A stretch of 14,955 nt of DNA from JAZDLO01 sp043801935 (GTDB taxonomy: Bacteria; Actinomycetota; Thermoleophilia; RBG-16-64-13): assembly GCA_043801935.1 (NCBI GenBank), contig JAZDLO010000090.1, positions 1-14,955 of the forward strand. Direction: 5' to 3'. The notes under the pieces are model-generated. The model was not told the origin of the DNA. It did no database searches and saw nothing but the letters and a program-made list of their open reading frames with translations. The position numbers were made by a program, and so were the translations under genes. Every line of letters begins with the position of its first letter. The stretch's first letter is position 1. Of this stretch, positions 1-7,263 are shown in pieces.

Positions 1-1397
1 AGCCGAGGTGCATCCACGGCGGCGAAGGGAGTCTGCTTCTGGAGGCGTACGAGCACCTGGAGGATCGAGGGAGTGATCCGCTCGCTGCCGGGGCTGCCGA
101 TGGCCAGCCAGGGGCTGCGGCCCCGAAAGACGATGGTCGGCGCGACGCTGGCCCAGGGGACGGCGTTGGGGCGCAAGTAATACGGGTGGGAGATGTCGTC
201 GTAATCGAACGCGCTCATGTAGTCGTTGTAGAGAAACCCAAGCTCCGCGGTGGCGCAGCATGATCCGTAGACCCTTTCGATCGACTGCGTCAGCGCAACG
301 ACGTTTCCCTCGCCGTCCATGACGGAGAGGTGGGTCGTTTCTCCCTGGCTGGTCACGCGGCCTGACACCTGCTGCGCCACTTCGTCCGCGTATTCGGCCG
401 ACAACATCTTCTTCCGCCCGACCTGGGCGTAGAAGTTGGGATCGAAAGGGCGGTCCTCGCGGTCCAGAAACGCCGTGCGGATGATCTCGGCCAGGGCGAC
501 GGCTCCAGGGGCCGTGTCTAGGTCGAGAAGAGCGGCCGGGAGCCGCTGATAGACGTTGAGCATCTCGACCAGCGTGCGGCCCGCACCCGGCGGAGGGAAG
601 GTGAAGACCCGATAGGGACCGAACCGGCAGGTCAGGGGGCGGCGCTCGATGGGCCGGGGTATCTGGGCAAGGTCGTCCCGCCGGATGAGACCGCCGTTCC
701 GGGCCATATCCTCATCGATCTGTCGTGCGATCTGACCGGTATAGAAGTCGCGTATGCCGCGTTTGGCAAGGCGGCGGAGTGTCTCCGCCAGCACAGGTTG
801 TCTGTGGACCGCGCCGGCGGGATACGGTCTCACTCCGTCCCGCAGAAAGAACGGCGCGCCTGAGTTCGCCCGGAGCTTGACCCGCTCTCGACGCGTGAGG
901 CGGTTCTGCAGCTCGCTGACGCGATAGCCCGCTTCGGCCAGACGGATGGCCGGCTCGAGGACCTGAGCAAGCTTCAACGTGCCGTATGTCTCCAGCGCGT
1001 AGCGCAGCGCGGCTGGGGTACTCGGTACGGTGGCGGACCGGTAGCCAACCTTAGCGTTCTCGGGCGTGAAGATCTCTCGTGTGGCACGGTTCGGCGCCCG
1101 GGATGAGCCGTCCAACGCGAAGGTACGTCCGGAGGAGGCCTCGTGGATCATCATCATCGTCTGGCCGCCCAGGCCGGAAGCGGCGGGTTCACAGACCCCG
1201 AGCGCGAACGCGGCGGCCACCGCCGCATCGATGGCGTTTCCGCCGGATTCCAGGATCTCGACGCCGGCCTCGGTGGCGTGGTGGTGGGCGGTGGCGATCA
1301 TGCCCCGGCGGGAGGAAGCGACCCGCTGCGCCAGGCCGAATTGCCGATCGCCGAGTGGGAGCTGTTCCGTGTCTGGTCTCGGAGTGCGAGGCGGCAT
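1..1397 (-). CDS. Gamma-glutamyltranspeptidase-family Ntn-hydrolase, cytosolic variant, 3' part missing
   Basis: Reading leftward from an ATG at 1397, 465 residues stay open to the window edge. The family's usual length is about 530-580, so only the C-terminal end is missing. The GGT core is clear: GMIATAHHHATEAG near residue 32, GGNAIDAAVAAAFALGVCEP at 52-71, SGLGG at 74-78, and the autoprocessing site ETTHLSVMDGEGNVVALT at 353-370, where Thr354 would be the new N-terminal nucleophile. GSPGS at 434-438 replaces the usual GSPGG. Unlike classic periplasmic GGTs there is no signal peptide, so it should be cytosolic. Compared with E. coli GGT from memory, the gamma-glutamyl-binding residues Arg114, Asn411, Asp433 and Ser462 fall on Ser, Glu374, Ala396 and Ala416, so the substrate may not be a gamma-glutamyl compound. 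The start lies 3 bp after the stop of the ATP-grasp gene with no Shine-Dalgarno of its own, which suggests translational coupling. Family assignment is firm; the reaction is unknown. Confidence 0.9.
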   Translation of the reverse strand, partial: MPPRTPRPDTEQLPLGDRQFGLAQRVASSRRGMIATAHHHATEAGVEILESGGNAIDAAVAAAFALGVCEPAASGLGGQTMMMIHEASSGRTFALDGSSRAPNRATREIFTPENAKVGYRSATVPSTPAALRYALETYGTLKLAQVLEPAIRLAEAGYRVSELQNRLTRRERVKLRANSGAPFFLRDGVRPYPAGAVHRQPVLAETLRRLAKRGIRDFYTGQIARQIDEDMARNGGLIRRDDLAQIPRPIERRPLTCRFGPYRVFTFPPPGAGRTLVEMLNVYQRLPAALLDLDTAPGAVALAEIIRTAFLDREDRPFDPNFYAQVGRKKMLSAEYADEVAQQVSGRVTSQGETTHLSVMDGEGNVVALTQSIERVYGSCCATAELGFLYNDYMSAFDYDDISHPYYLRPNAVPWASVAPTIVFRGRSPWLAIGSPGSERITPSILQVLVRLQKQTPFAAVDAPR

Positions 1398-1400
1398 GAG

Positions 1401-3554
1401 CTATTTGGCCGTACGGGCGACCAGGAATTGCGTCAGGAGCAGCGTCCGCTGCACCAGGCTGATACGCAGCAGGGACTCGTGCGGCGTGCGAAGGTCGCGA
1501 GCCACGGGACCGAGACCGCAAAGCACCGGCTGATCCTCCGCCAGCAGGCCGGCCACCGAGGGCCAGACCGAGGACTCGGCGTGGAGTGGGATCTCCCATT
1601 TCTGGGCGACCTCTCTCAACTCCTCGAAGAGGTCGACGCCCGCCGGCCGCTTGACGAAGGGCGGCCGATCCGTCAGCGGCTCGAGTTCCCACTTCGGGCT
1701 GGTCGCCTTGCCGAGGACGGACCGGATCTTCTTCTCGATGGTCGTAGCGGCCTTGGCATTCGGGTAGGTGATCACGATGGTCGCGGTCACCCGATGAGGC
1801 AAGCGCATGGGCATGCGCTCGGTCCGCAGATCGACGGTCGACACCGATATCCGCTGATTCTGATTGGTGAGCTGGGCGATCTCCTCGAGCTTGCCCCATG
1901 TCCATCGGAGAGTGTCCGCCTTGCGCGAATAACGGCCGAGGAGGATCGACTCTCCGGCCACCCGGAAGCGGAACCGGCTTTGGCCCCGACGCTGGGTGAC
2001 GACATGGTCTCCCACGTTGCCGGGACGGAGAACGAAGACCTCTTTCGCCCTCCCAGCCGCCTCGCGGATCGTCGGAGTGCTGTAGCGCGCATCGTAGCCT
2101 TCATCTGCGTAATACAACACGCCGAGCGGCAGATGCCGTAGTCGGCGCATGCTGCGAAGCGCGCGTAGCGCGTATTCCAGCGTCAGCAAAGAACCTCGCG
2201 AAGAGCCGACTCCCTCGCCGTGCAGCCATTCCGGGTCGCGCCGGTACGGCTGCGCCGGGAAATCCACGTCGATGGGAACATCCAGGTTGACGATGAACAG
2301 CATCCCGTCCTTGAACCCCTTCGCCGTCTCCCAGGTGAGCACGGTATGTTCTCCGCACAGTTCTTCCACCGGGCGGAGCGCCAGCTCCCGCAAGGTCTCC
2401 TCCACACGTTTCCTTGCCTGCATGAGCCCGACCTGATCATGCGTGCGCGAATGCAGCGCGGTCCACTCCTTGAGGTCACGTTCCATCCTGTCCCGACGCT
2501 CGACCACATACCGGAAGGCCGCAGTGGCCGGATCGGCGAGGCGACCGGTGATTTGCGGCGGCTGCGGAGTGCCGAAGTAGCGGGCGCTGGCCACCTCTAT
2601 GAGGCGCCCGATGAAGGCAATGAAGTCCAGCCCGACCTGGGCCGCACCGACCAGGTAGGAGCCGTGCTCTCCCAAACTGGGCAGGCTGTTGACTTCAAGG
2701 ATGTAGAGATCGCCCTTCCCATCTAGCCTCATGTCGACGCGCGCGCAGTCAGAGCATCCCAGCGCCGTGAACGCTTCCTTGGCGATCTTCTGCGCGTGTT
2801 GGCGCACCTCTTCGCTGACAGGCGCGGGGCAGATGGGCGAGATCTTCCGGCCGCTGCGGCCGGTCTTGTCCTCGTAGGTATAGATCGCCGGGCCTTCGGT
2901 GCCGAAATCGAGTTGCACCGGCGGGAACGCCTCGGGCGGGTCGTTGCCCAGGATGCCGACGTTGATCTCCTTGCCCTCGATGTACTGCTCGGCCAACACG
3001 GCTTGGCGGTACTCGTCGAAGACCACCTTGGCGGCCGCGCGCAGCTCGTCCTCGTTCTGGACCACCTTGAGGCCGAAGCTCATCGCCTCGTTCTTGGGTT
3101 TGACGATAACGGGATAACTCAACTCAGGGATTGGAGCGTCCGGTGACTGCAACACGGCGAAATCCGGAGTCGGTAGTCCATGCTGCCGAAGGATCATCTT
3201 GGTGACCACCTTGTCGAGCGCCAGCGAGTGCGCCAGCGGACCGGAGGCCACGTAGGGTATACCGACCATCTCCAGAATGCTGGGCACGTGCGTGTAGCGC
3301 GCCTGGCCCTGGATACCGTAGGAAACGTTGAAGACCAGACCCGGACGCTCGCCCTGGACGACCCTCGGCATGAATTCCTCCAGGCGGTCGATCAGGTCCT
3401 TGTCTCCCTCCAGGGCGATGACCTGGTGCCCGCAAACCTTCAAGGCGTCTACCAAACGGTTGATGGTTTTCCGCCCGATCATCTCCCGGTTCGGCAGGCC
3501 GAACAGGTTGATGACGTTCGCGCTCTCTCGGTTGTAGACGACGGCTACCTTCAT
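1401..3554 (-). CDS. ATP-grasp ligase (D-Ala-D-Ala-ligase-like) fused to a degenerate M20-peptidase-like domain
   Basis: This 717-residue protein has two parts. Residues 1-325 resemble D-Ala-D-Ala ligases: FNVSYGIQG (75-83), GIPYVASGPLAHSLALDKVVTK (98-119), the ATP-binding VIVKPKNEAMSFGLKVV (149-165), EGKEINVGILGN (193-204), and the metal-binding ARVDMRLDG and LEVNSLPSLGEHGSY (271-300). After a charged helical linker (340-395), residues 395-717 follow the M20 carboxypeptidase plan: FIVNLDVPID, GEGVGSSRGSLLTLEYALRAL, VLYYADEGYD, a middle dimerisation-like segment, and a closing GLGPVARDLRTPHESL. The positions that bind zinc in M20 enzymes read Asn423, Ser451, Gly486, Arg510 and Arg689; only the general-base position, Glu485, remains. 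I infer an active ligase with a non-hydrolytic substrate-binding or structural C-domain. The substrate is unknown, and the SMYP-type end of true Ddl enzymes is altered, so it is probably not cell-wall Ddl. A GGAGG lies just before the ATG at 3554. It is the first gene of an operon with the GGT-like gene. Confidence 0.88.
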   Translation of the reverse strand: MKVAVVYNRESANVINLFGLPNREMIGRKTINRLVDALKVCGHQVIALEGDKDLIDRLEEFMPRVVQGERPGLVFNVSYGIQGQARYTHVPSILEMVGIPYVASGPLAHSLALDKVVTKMILRQHGLPTPDFAVLQSPDAPIPELSYPVIVKPKNEAMSFGLKVVQNEDELRAAAKVVFDEYRQAVLAEQYIEGKEINVGILGNDPPEAFPPVQLDFGTEGPAIYTYEDKTGRSGRKISPICPAPVSEEVRQHAQKIAKEAFTALGCSDCARVDMRLDGKGDLYILEVNSLPSLGEHGSYLVGAAQVGLDFIAFIGRLIEVASARYFGTPQPPQITGRLADPATAAFRYVVERRDRMERDLKEWTALHSRTHDQVGLMQARKRVEETLRELALRPVEELCGEHTVLTWETAKGFKDGMLFIVNLDVPIDVDFPAQPYRRDPEWLHGEGVGSSRGSLLTLEYALRALRSMRRLRHLPLGVLYYADEGYDARYSTPTIREAAGRAKEVFVLRPGNVGDHVVTQRRGQSRFRFRVAGESILLGRYSRKADTLRWTWGKLEEIAQLTNQNQRISVSTVDLRTERMPMRLPHRVTATIVITYPNAKAATTIEKKIRSVLGKATSPKWELEPLTDRPPFVKRPAGVDLFEELREVAQKWEIPLHAESSVWPSVAGLLAEDQPVLCGLGPVARDLRTPHESLLRISLVQRTLLLTQFLVARTAK

Positions 3555-3614
3555 GACCCTCCCAGGGAACGGATTCTATCAACATGGAGCCCCTTGCTGC
3601 TCGGCCAAACGCCC

Positions 3615-3634
3615 CGCTCGCTGGCCAGCGAGCG
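3615..3634. promoter_or_regulatory. 20-bp perfect palindrome, possible operator
   Basis: The half site CGCTCGCTGG is followed at once by its exact reverse complement with no spacer. The centre is about 70 bases upstream of the ATP-grasp start on the minus strand, a typical place for a repressor or activator dimer. It could also fold as a hairpin in the 5' leader. No T-run flanks it, so it is not a standard terminator. The role is inferred from position and symmetry only. Confidence 0.45.
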
Positions 3635-3660
3635 TCGGGTCGCCCCACCGCCTGGCTTTG

Positions 3661-3700
3661 GCGCCCTGCGAACTCAAGCGCCGACCCAGCGATGAGACGG
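3661..3700. repeat. 40-bp dispersed repeat, copy 1
   Basis: This stretch matches 7201-7240 at 35 of 40 positions in the same orientation, with 19 consecutive identical bases (CGAACTCAAGCGCCGACCC, 3669-3687). Flanks diverge on both sides. Both copies lie in non-coding DNA beside a promoter region. On the minus strand both copies can read GSALEF in frame, so they could also be remnants of a shared gene end. Confidence 0.6.
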
Positions 3701-3843
3701 ATCACCTCGCCTTGTGGACATCGACGTCCTCGACGACGATATCCGTCTGAAGGCCCCGAGTGGAGATGACCTGTTTGCGCACGGCGATCGTCAGGCTTGT
3801 TTGGTTGCGCAGGCATGAAGAGCTAAGTGCGGCAGCATGCTGG

Positions 3844-4332
3844 TCAGAGCTGCTGGGAAGTGCCCTCGTCTCCCTCGAGGCGGGCCCCGAGGGAAACGAG
3901 GCCTCTCTTCAAGATCTCGATCTCCCCGGCGAGATGCTCGAGTAAGAGCTCCGCCTTCACGTTCACCTCGAAGTCGTTCTCCGCCCGCAGTCGGTCCCGG
4001 GCTTCCAGCCGGTTCTGGCTCATCATGATGACCGGGGCTTGGAGGGCCGCGACGCAGGAAAGCACCAAGTTGAGAAGGATGAACGGGTACGGATCCCAGT
4101 GGTGGATGGCAGCCACGACGTTCAGAGCCATCCAGAGGGCGATGATGACCAGGAACGAGCCGATGAAACGCCAGCTGCCGGCTACGTTGGCCAGAGAGTC
4201 GGCCATGCGGTCGCCTAGGGTGAGTCTCTCGTCGTGCAAGACGTTGACGTCGGCGGCCGCGCGGTGGCGAAGAGCCTCGCTCACCTGCGTCTCCAGGTTT
4301 CTCAGCCGCTTGCTCACGCTGTGGTCTTCCAT
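3844..4332 (-). CDS. DUF1003 family membrane protein
   Basis: The 162-residue product has the DUF1003 signature: LGDRMADSLANVAGSWRFIG (39-58), a first membrane helix at about 55-75, then HHWDPYPFILLNLVLSCVAA (77-96) leading into a second helix to about 104, and APVIMMSQNRLEARDRLRAE (99-118). A helical, probably coiled-coil tail ends with the sequence EGTSQQL. Family members are short inner-membrane proteins of unknown biochemical function. I chose the ATG at 4332 because GGGGAGAGG lies 7 bases upstream; a GTG at 4368 in the same frame would add 12 residues but lacks such a site. The gene diverges from the exported protein gene at 4680, and the ATP-grasp operon lies downstream on the same strand after 289 non-coding bases. 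Confidence 0.9.
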   Translation of the reverse strand: MEDHSVSKRLRNLETQVSEALRHRAAADVNVLHDERLTLGDRMADSLANVAGSWRFIGSFLVIIALWMALNVVAAIHHWDPYPFILLNLVLSCVAALQAPVIMMSQNRLEARDRLRAENDFEVNVKAELLLEHLAGEIEILKRGLVSLGARLEGDEGTSQQL

Positions 4333-4679
4333 CCTGTCGCCTCTCCCCAGGGGGTGGCATGGACTCACATGCTATTCCACGTCGGACCGCGAATGCCTAC
4401 GCGTGGTCTACCGGTGTAGTCGGCCGTCCCCAACTCCGCAACGTCCCCCCAGACAGCTCCGGTCGAGTCTTGGAGAGAGCCCTCGCAGTTCCATCGCGGT
4501 CTCCGCCGAGAAGGACGCGACAATCATAAGCGAGCCCTACACCTGTCGGCGACTACCGAGGCTACATCCGTTCTGTCAACAATGCCCTGGCGCTTCTTAT
4601 GGGGACCTTATGCCTGCTATGGCAGACTGACCACGCGGGCGACCGCGGCAGAACAAACGACCTGGAGGTACAGGCGAGA
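4333..4679. other. Divergent intergenic region between DUF1003 gene and exported-protein gene
   Basis: These 347 bases should carry both divergent promoters. On the minus strand a TATGAT (4523-4528) and a consensus TTGACA near 4574-4579 are visible but are not correctly spaced from each other, so I do not call a promoter. I see no supported small gene. The open frame starting at 4599 is only an upstream extension of the 4680 gene. Confidence 0.5.
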
Positions 4680-5246
4680 ATGAGAAGACTGCTGAAACGG
4701 AAGTGGCTGATCCCGGTAGCGGCGCTGATCTTGACTCTGACGATCAGTGCTGTCGCCTGGGCAGCGACGGGTGCCAACCCCACCGACTCCACGACGAGCC
4801 CATCCGCCAACACCCCTTCGACTACCGTTGCCGCTGCCCCTCAGCCTTCAGGGGAGAACGACCTTCGCGGGCCGTGCGGCCGAGGTGATAGGTTCGGCCA
4901 GAGGGCTCCCCTCACCGAAGAGCAGAAACAGGCGCTCCAGAAAGAACAACAGGACCGGCAGGCCAAGCGCGACGCGGCCTTGAAGCTCATCCGCGACAAG
5001 ATGAGCGCGGCAGACCAGGCCGCCTTCGACCAGCTTCAGGCTACTGCCACAGAACAGCGCGCCGCTTTGCAGCAAGCCCAGCAGAACTTGAAAACGACGA
5101 CGGATCAGCTCCGGGCCCTCGTGCAAGAATACGGGGGGGTCGACTTGTCCGGGAGGAGTTCGTCGACCACTCCCGGCTCGGGCGCAAGCACGCCCAGCAC
5201 CGGAGACGACACCCCCGCTACGACTGGGAGTTCCACCTCCATCTGA
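4680..5246 (+). CDS. Exported coiled-coil protein with Thr/Ser-rich ends (Spy/CpxP-like organisation)
   Basis: The product has 188 residues. A signal peptide is evident: basic MRRLLKRK, a hydrophobic stretch IPVAALILTLTISAV, and a likely cleavage after AWA at residue 28. A low-complexity Ser/Thr/Pro linker (35-57) follows, then a long Gln- and Lys-rich helix from LTEEQKQAL (78) to about 152, then another Ser/Thr/Gly-rich tail. The helical core starting LTEEQ resembles the layout of Spy/CpxP periplasmic chaperones, but I do not see enough to assign the family. The start was chosen at 4680 because GGAGG sits 11 bases upstream and the signal peptide begins there. Transcription would end at the hairpin 5300-5334. 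Confidence 0.8.
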   Translation: MRRLLKRKWLIPVAALILTLTISAVAWAATGANPTDSTTSPSANTPSTTVAAAPQPSGENDLRGPCGRGDRFGQRAPLTEEQKQALQKEQQDRQAKRDAALKLIRDKMSAADQAAFDQLQATATEQRAALQQAQQNLKTTTDQLRALVQEYGGVDLSGRSSSTTPGSGASTPSTGDDTPATTGSSTSI

Positions 5247-5299
5247 TATCGCCAGATAGAGCGCCCCACCGCGCTTTCGACCGCACTTCCCAGTTCTAT

Positions 5300-5334
5300 G
5301 CTCTGGCCGGGCCCCAAAAGGGTCCGGCCAGAGC
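5300..5334. terminator. Strong hairpin between convergent genes, likely bidirectional terminator
   Basis: GCTCTGGCCGGGCCC pairs with GGGTCCGGCCAGAGC as a 15-bp stem with one G-T pair and a loop of about five bases (CAAAA). It lies 53 bases after the exported-protein stop and 85 bases beyond the M24 stop on the other strand. No T-run follows on either strand, so it is not a textbook rho-independent terminator. Confidence 0.7.
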
Positions 5335-5419
5335 GCTTCTCGGCGGCCGACGCGACAATGCGGTTGATCGTGCGACCGGGGCGCCGTGCTAGATCCCCCG
5401 CCGGTACCCGGTCGGCCCC

Positions 5420-6544
5420 TCACAAGCGGCGCGGGAACTCGGTGAGCACCTCCGGCCCAGTGTCCCCGACTACCACCGTGTCTTCCACCCGCACTCCCCA
5501 GGGACCGGTGTAGATGCCACAGTTGCCGATAGCCACCACTACGTTAGCCGCGAGCGGCGGGCTCTCTTTCTCCCCGTGGAAGAAGGCGTGCCCCGGTGGT
5601 AGCGGGGGTTCCTCGAAATCGATACCTATGCCGTGGATGGGCGGACCAAAGAGATGATCCCCGTGGCCGCCCTCTCTCACCGCCTCCTGCAGGATGCTTT
5701 CCAGATCGGCGACCGCTACCCCGGCCTCGCAGGCACTGACCGAAGCTTGCTGGGCGCGAAGGTAGAGATCGTAGGCTTGTTGCTGCTCCATGGTAGGTTG
5801 ACCCACACAGGTCGTGCGGCAGACGTCCGCACTGTAGCCATCGACGATCGGGTGAATGTCGATCATCACCAGATCTCCAGGTAGGAGCCGACGCTGGCTG
5901 GGAAGGCCGTGGGCCACATTGGTGCGGGGACCGGAGGAGATGTAGCTTCGCCAGAAGTCATCGGCGCCGGCTTGACGCATGGCGTACTCAGCCTCGGCTG
6001 CGACTTGGCTTTCCGTCATGCCGGCCTTAAGAGTCTCAAGAACAGCAGCCATGGCTTCGGTAGCTACACGAGAGGCACGGCGCATGCGCTCGATCTCTCC
6101 TTGATCCTTCACCAGCCGAAGTTCGGAAAGGACCGAGGTGGCGTCCCCCACTGCCAGGGCCTCGGGCTTGGCATGAGGATGGGTGAGGATGTGCATCATG
6201 GAGCCGGTGAGAAAGGTGTGCTCAAGTCCCACAACACCTTGCTCGAGACCAAAACGCTTGAAGTGGTGGGAGATCGAGTGGATCATGCCGACCTCATTCT
6301 CAAATCCAGCGATTTCGTCGAAGTGTGCCCCCTGGGATACGTCTTCGACGTCCGTGGACGGCACACCTATGGCCACCTGGCCTTCGCGAGTGACCATAGC
6401 GTACGCACACAGCCGCCCATCGCCGGTGAGATAGAACATATTGGAGGGCTTGGTGAGTAGAAGGGCGTCAAGGCCGGCCGATGTCATGAGCTGCCCACAA
6501 CGCTCCAGCCGCTCTTTATACGGTGAAGTCTGCGCTGGGTTCAT
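5420..6544 (-). CDS. M24 family metallopeptidase-like protein (Xaa-Pro aminopeptidase/creatinase fold)
   Basis: The 374-residue product has a creatinase-type N-domain (about 1-145, including LDALLLTKPSNMFYLTGDGR) and a pita-bread catalytic domain (about 150-374). Family landmarks are ELRLVKDQGEIERMRRA (141-157), AHGLPSQRRLLPGDLVMIDIHPIVDGYSADVCRT (211-244) with candidate metal ligands Asp229 and Asp240, GPPIHGIGIDFEEPP with His304, and GVRVEDTVVV with Glu354. The fourth ligand, normally the Glu of an IEPG-like motif, appears to be replaced: the segment reads VAIGNCGIY (337-345). It is therefore uncertain whether this is a two-metal aminopeptidase, a one-metal enzyme or a metal-free creatinase-like hydrolase. 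An ATG at 6544 is preferred over the TTG one codon earlier; AAGGAG lies 7 bases upstream. It probably forms an operon with the small membrane protein gene 76 bases upstream. Confidence 0.85.
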   Translation of the reverse strand: MNPAQTSPYKERLERCGQLMTSAGLDALLLTKPSNMFYLTGDGRLCAYAMVTREGQVAIGVPSTDVEDVSQGAHFDEIAGFENEVGMIHSISHHFKRFGLEQGVVGLEHTFLTGSMMHILTHPHAKPEALAVGDATSVLSELRLVKDQGEIERMRRASRVATEAMAAVLETLKAGMTESQVAAEAEYAMRQAGADDFWRSYISSGPRTNVAHGLPSQRRLLPGDLVMIDIHPIVDGYSADVCRTTCVGQPTMEQQQAYDLYLRAQQASVSACEAGVAVADLESILQEAVREGGHGDHLFGPPIHGIGIDFEEPPLPPGHAFFHGEKESPPLAANVVVAIGNCGIYTGPWGVRVEDTVVVGDTGPEVLTEFPRRL

Positions 6545-6620
6545 CAAAGGACTCCTTCCGTGACCTGCGGGCGGAACTGAGCTTCCTGATGGACTGCGGG
6601 CGGCCTATATGGGAGGAAAC

Positions 6621-7037
6621 CTAGTGAGCCGGAGCGACCGCCCGAGGAGCAGCCCTTCGCACGAGCCGTAAGATGAGGATCAGAGGGCCGAGGGTCACGA
6701 TCAGCGCGCCGATAAGCATCCAATGCGAACTGAGGCTGCTGAGGGCCACCACTGTGCCCGCTCCCAACGCCTGCGATATCCCCGCCAAAGAACGGGGAAT
6801 GGCCCCCAGGCGAGAGCGAGGCCTCGCCGCGGGCCCCAAGTCGATCATCTCCAGGCAAAGCTCATCCAATCCAACCTGCTGCAAGCGGCCGACTAGTTCA
6901 TCTCGTTCGGCTTCGCTCTCATAGAGGAGACATACTTGAGGACCGTCTGCACACAGGTGTTCCGGGGCAGGTCGTCTTGGCCGACCGGCCTGGCGCCACG
7001 CGTAACTTTGGCGCTTGGTGTCTAGCTGCCAACGCAT
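6621..7037 (-). CDS. Small predicted membrane protein of unknown function
   Basis: I do not recognise this 138-residue protein. The N-terminal 75 residues are soluble and charged, with VCLLYESEAERDELVGRLQQVGLDELCLEMIDLG (35-68), which looks like a small alpha/beta fold similar to those that sense or bind a partner in membrane-anchored proteins. Two hydrophobic segments follow, a weak one at about 84-102 and a strong one at 106-126 (MLIGALIVTLGPLILILRLV), then a basic tail, which suggests a cytoplasmic C-terminus. Cys30, Cys36 and Cys61 are present. The ATG at 7037 has AAGGAG 7 bases upstream; an earlier in-frame ATG at 7100 lacks one. It precedes the M24 gene on the same strand and may be co-transcribed. 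Confidence 0.7.
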   Translation of the reverse strand: MRWQLDTKRQSYAWRQAGRPRRPAPEHLCADGPQVCLLYESEAERDELVGRLQQVGLDELCLEMIDLGPAARPRSRLGAIPRSLAGISQALGAGTVVALSSLSSHWMLIGALIVTLGPLILILRLVRRAAPRAVAPAH

Positions 7038-7200
7038 AATGCGTCTCCTTGTTTGTCTGAGATAGCGCCGGCCGACGGCGACACACGGAAGCATCCACAT
7101 GGCGGGCCGGACACATCAGCAATGTTGGCCCTACGAGTTTAGTCCTGTTCCGTGCTGAATCCAATGACGGAGATCCTCAGGCATCGGGACGCCGGCTCGT

Positions 7201-7240
7201 GCGCCCCACGAACTCAAGCGCCGACCCCACGATGAGAAGG
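7201..7240. repeat. 40-bp dispersed repeat, copy 2
   Basis: This is the second copy of the repeat at 3661-3700 (35 of 40 identical, same orientation). It lies about 95 bases before the marR start and 25 bases before the dyad at 7266-7278. Its reverse complement stays open as LLLIVGSALEFVGRTSRRPDA and then stops, so a decayed gene end is possible. Confidence 0.6.
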
Positions 7241-7263
7241 AGTCGAGAGCCGCTTGCGTACGG

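Larger units (their letters stand above)
3555..3843. other. Intergenic region upstream of the ATP-grasp operon
   Basis: I see no convincing gene in these 289 bases. The stretch holds the perfect palindrome at 3615-3634 and one copy of the 40-bp repeat at 3661-3700. On the minus strand a TAGAAT about 30 bases before the ATP-grasp start could be a -10 element, but no good -35 goes with it. Near the end of the DUF1003 gene a 10-bp palindrome, CAGCATGCTG at 3836-3845 or within a few bases, is too small to call a terminator. Confidence 0.6.

Noticed and set aside
1143..2141. Open frame of 332 codons on the plus strand
   Set aside because: It runs antisense to the GGT and ATP-grasp genes, which have full family motifs; it has none.
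3124..3816. Minus-strand frame of 230 codons covering the ATP-grasp upstream region
   Set aside because: Its second half overlaps the ATP-grasp gene in another frame; no ribosome site or domain supports it, though its GSALEF stretch lies in the repeat.
4599..4679. Upstream extension of the exported coiled-coil protein
   Set aside because: The signal peptide and ribosome site place the start at 4680.
6565..6603. Direct repeat CTGCGGGCGG, two copies 29 bases apart
   Set aside because: Ten bases of GC-rich sequence recur easily by chance in this composition; no further copies or structure seen.
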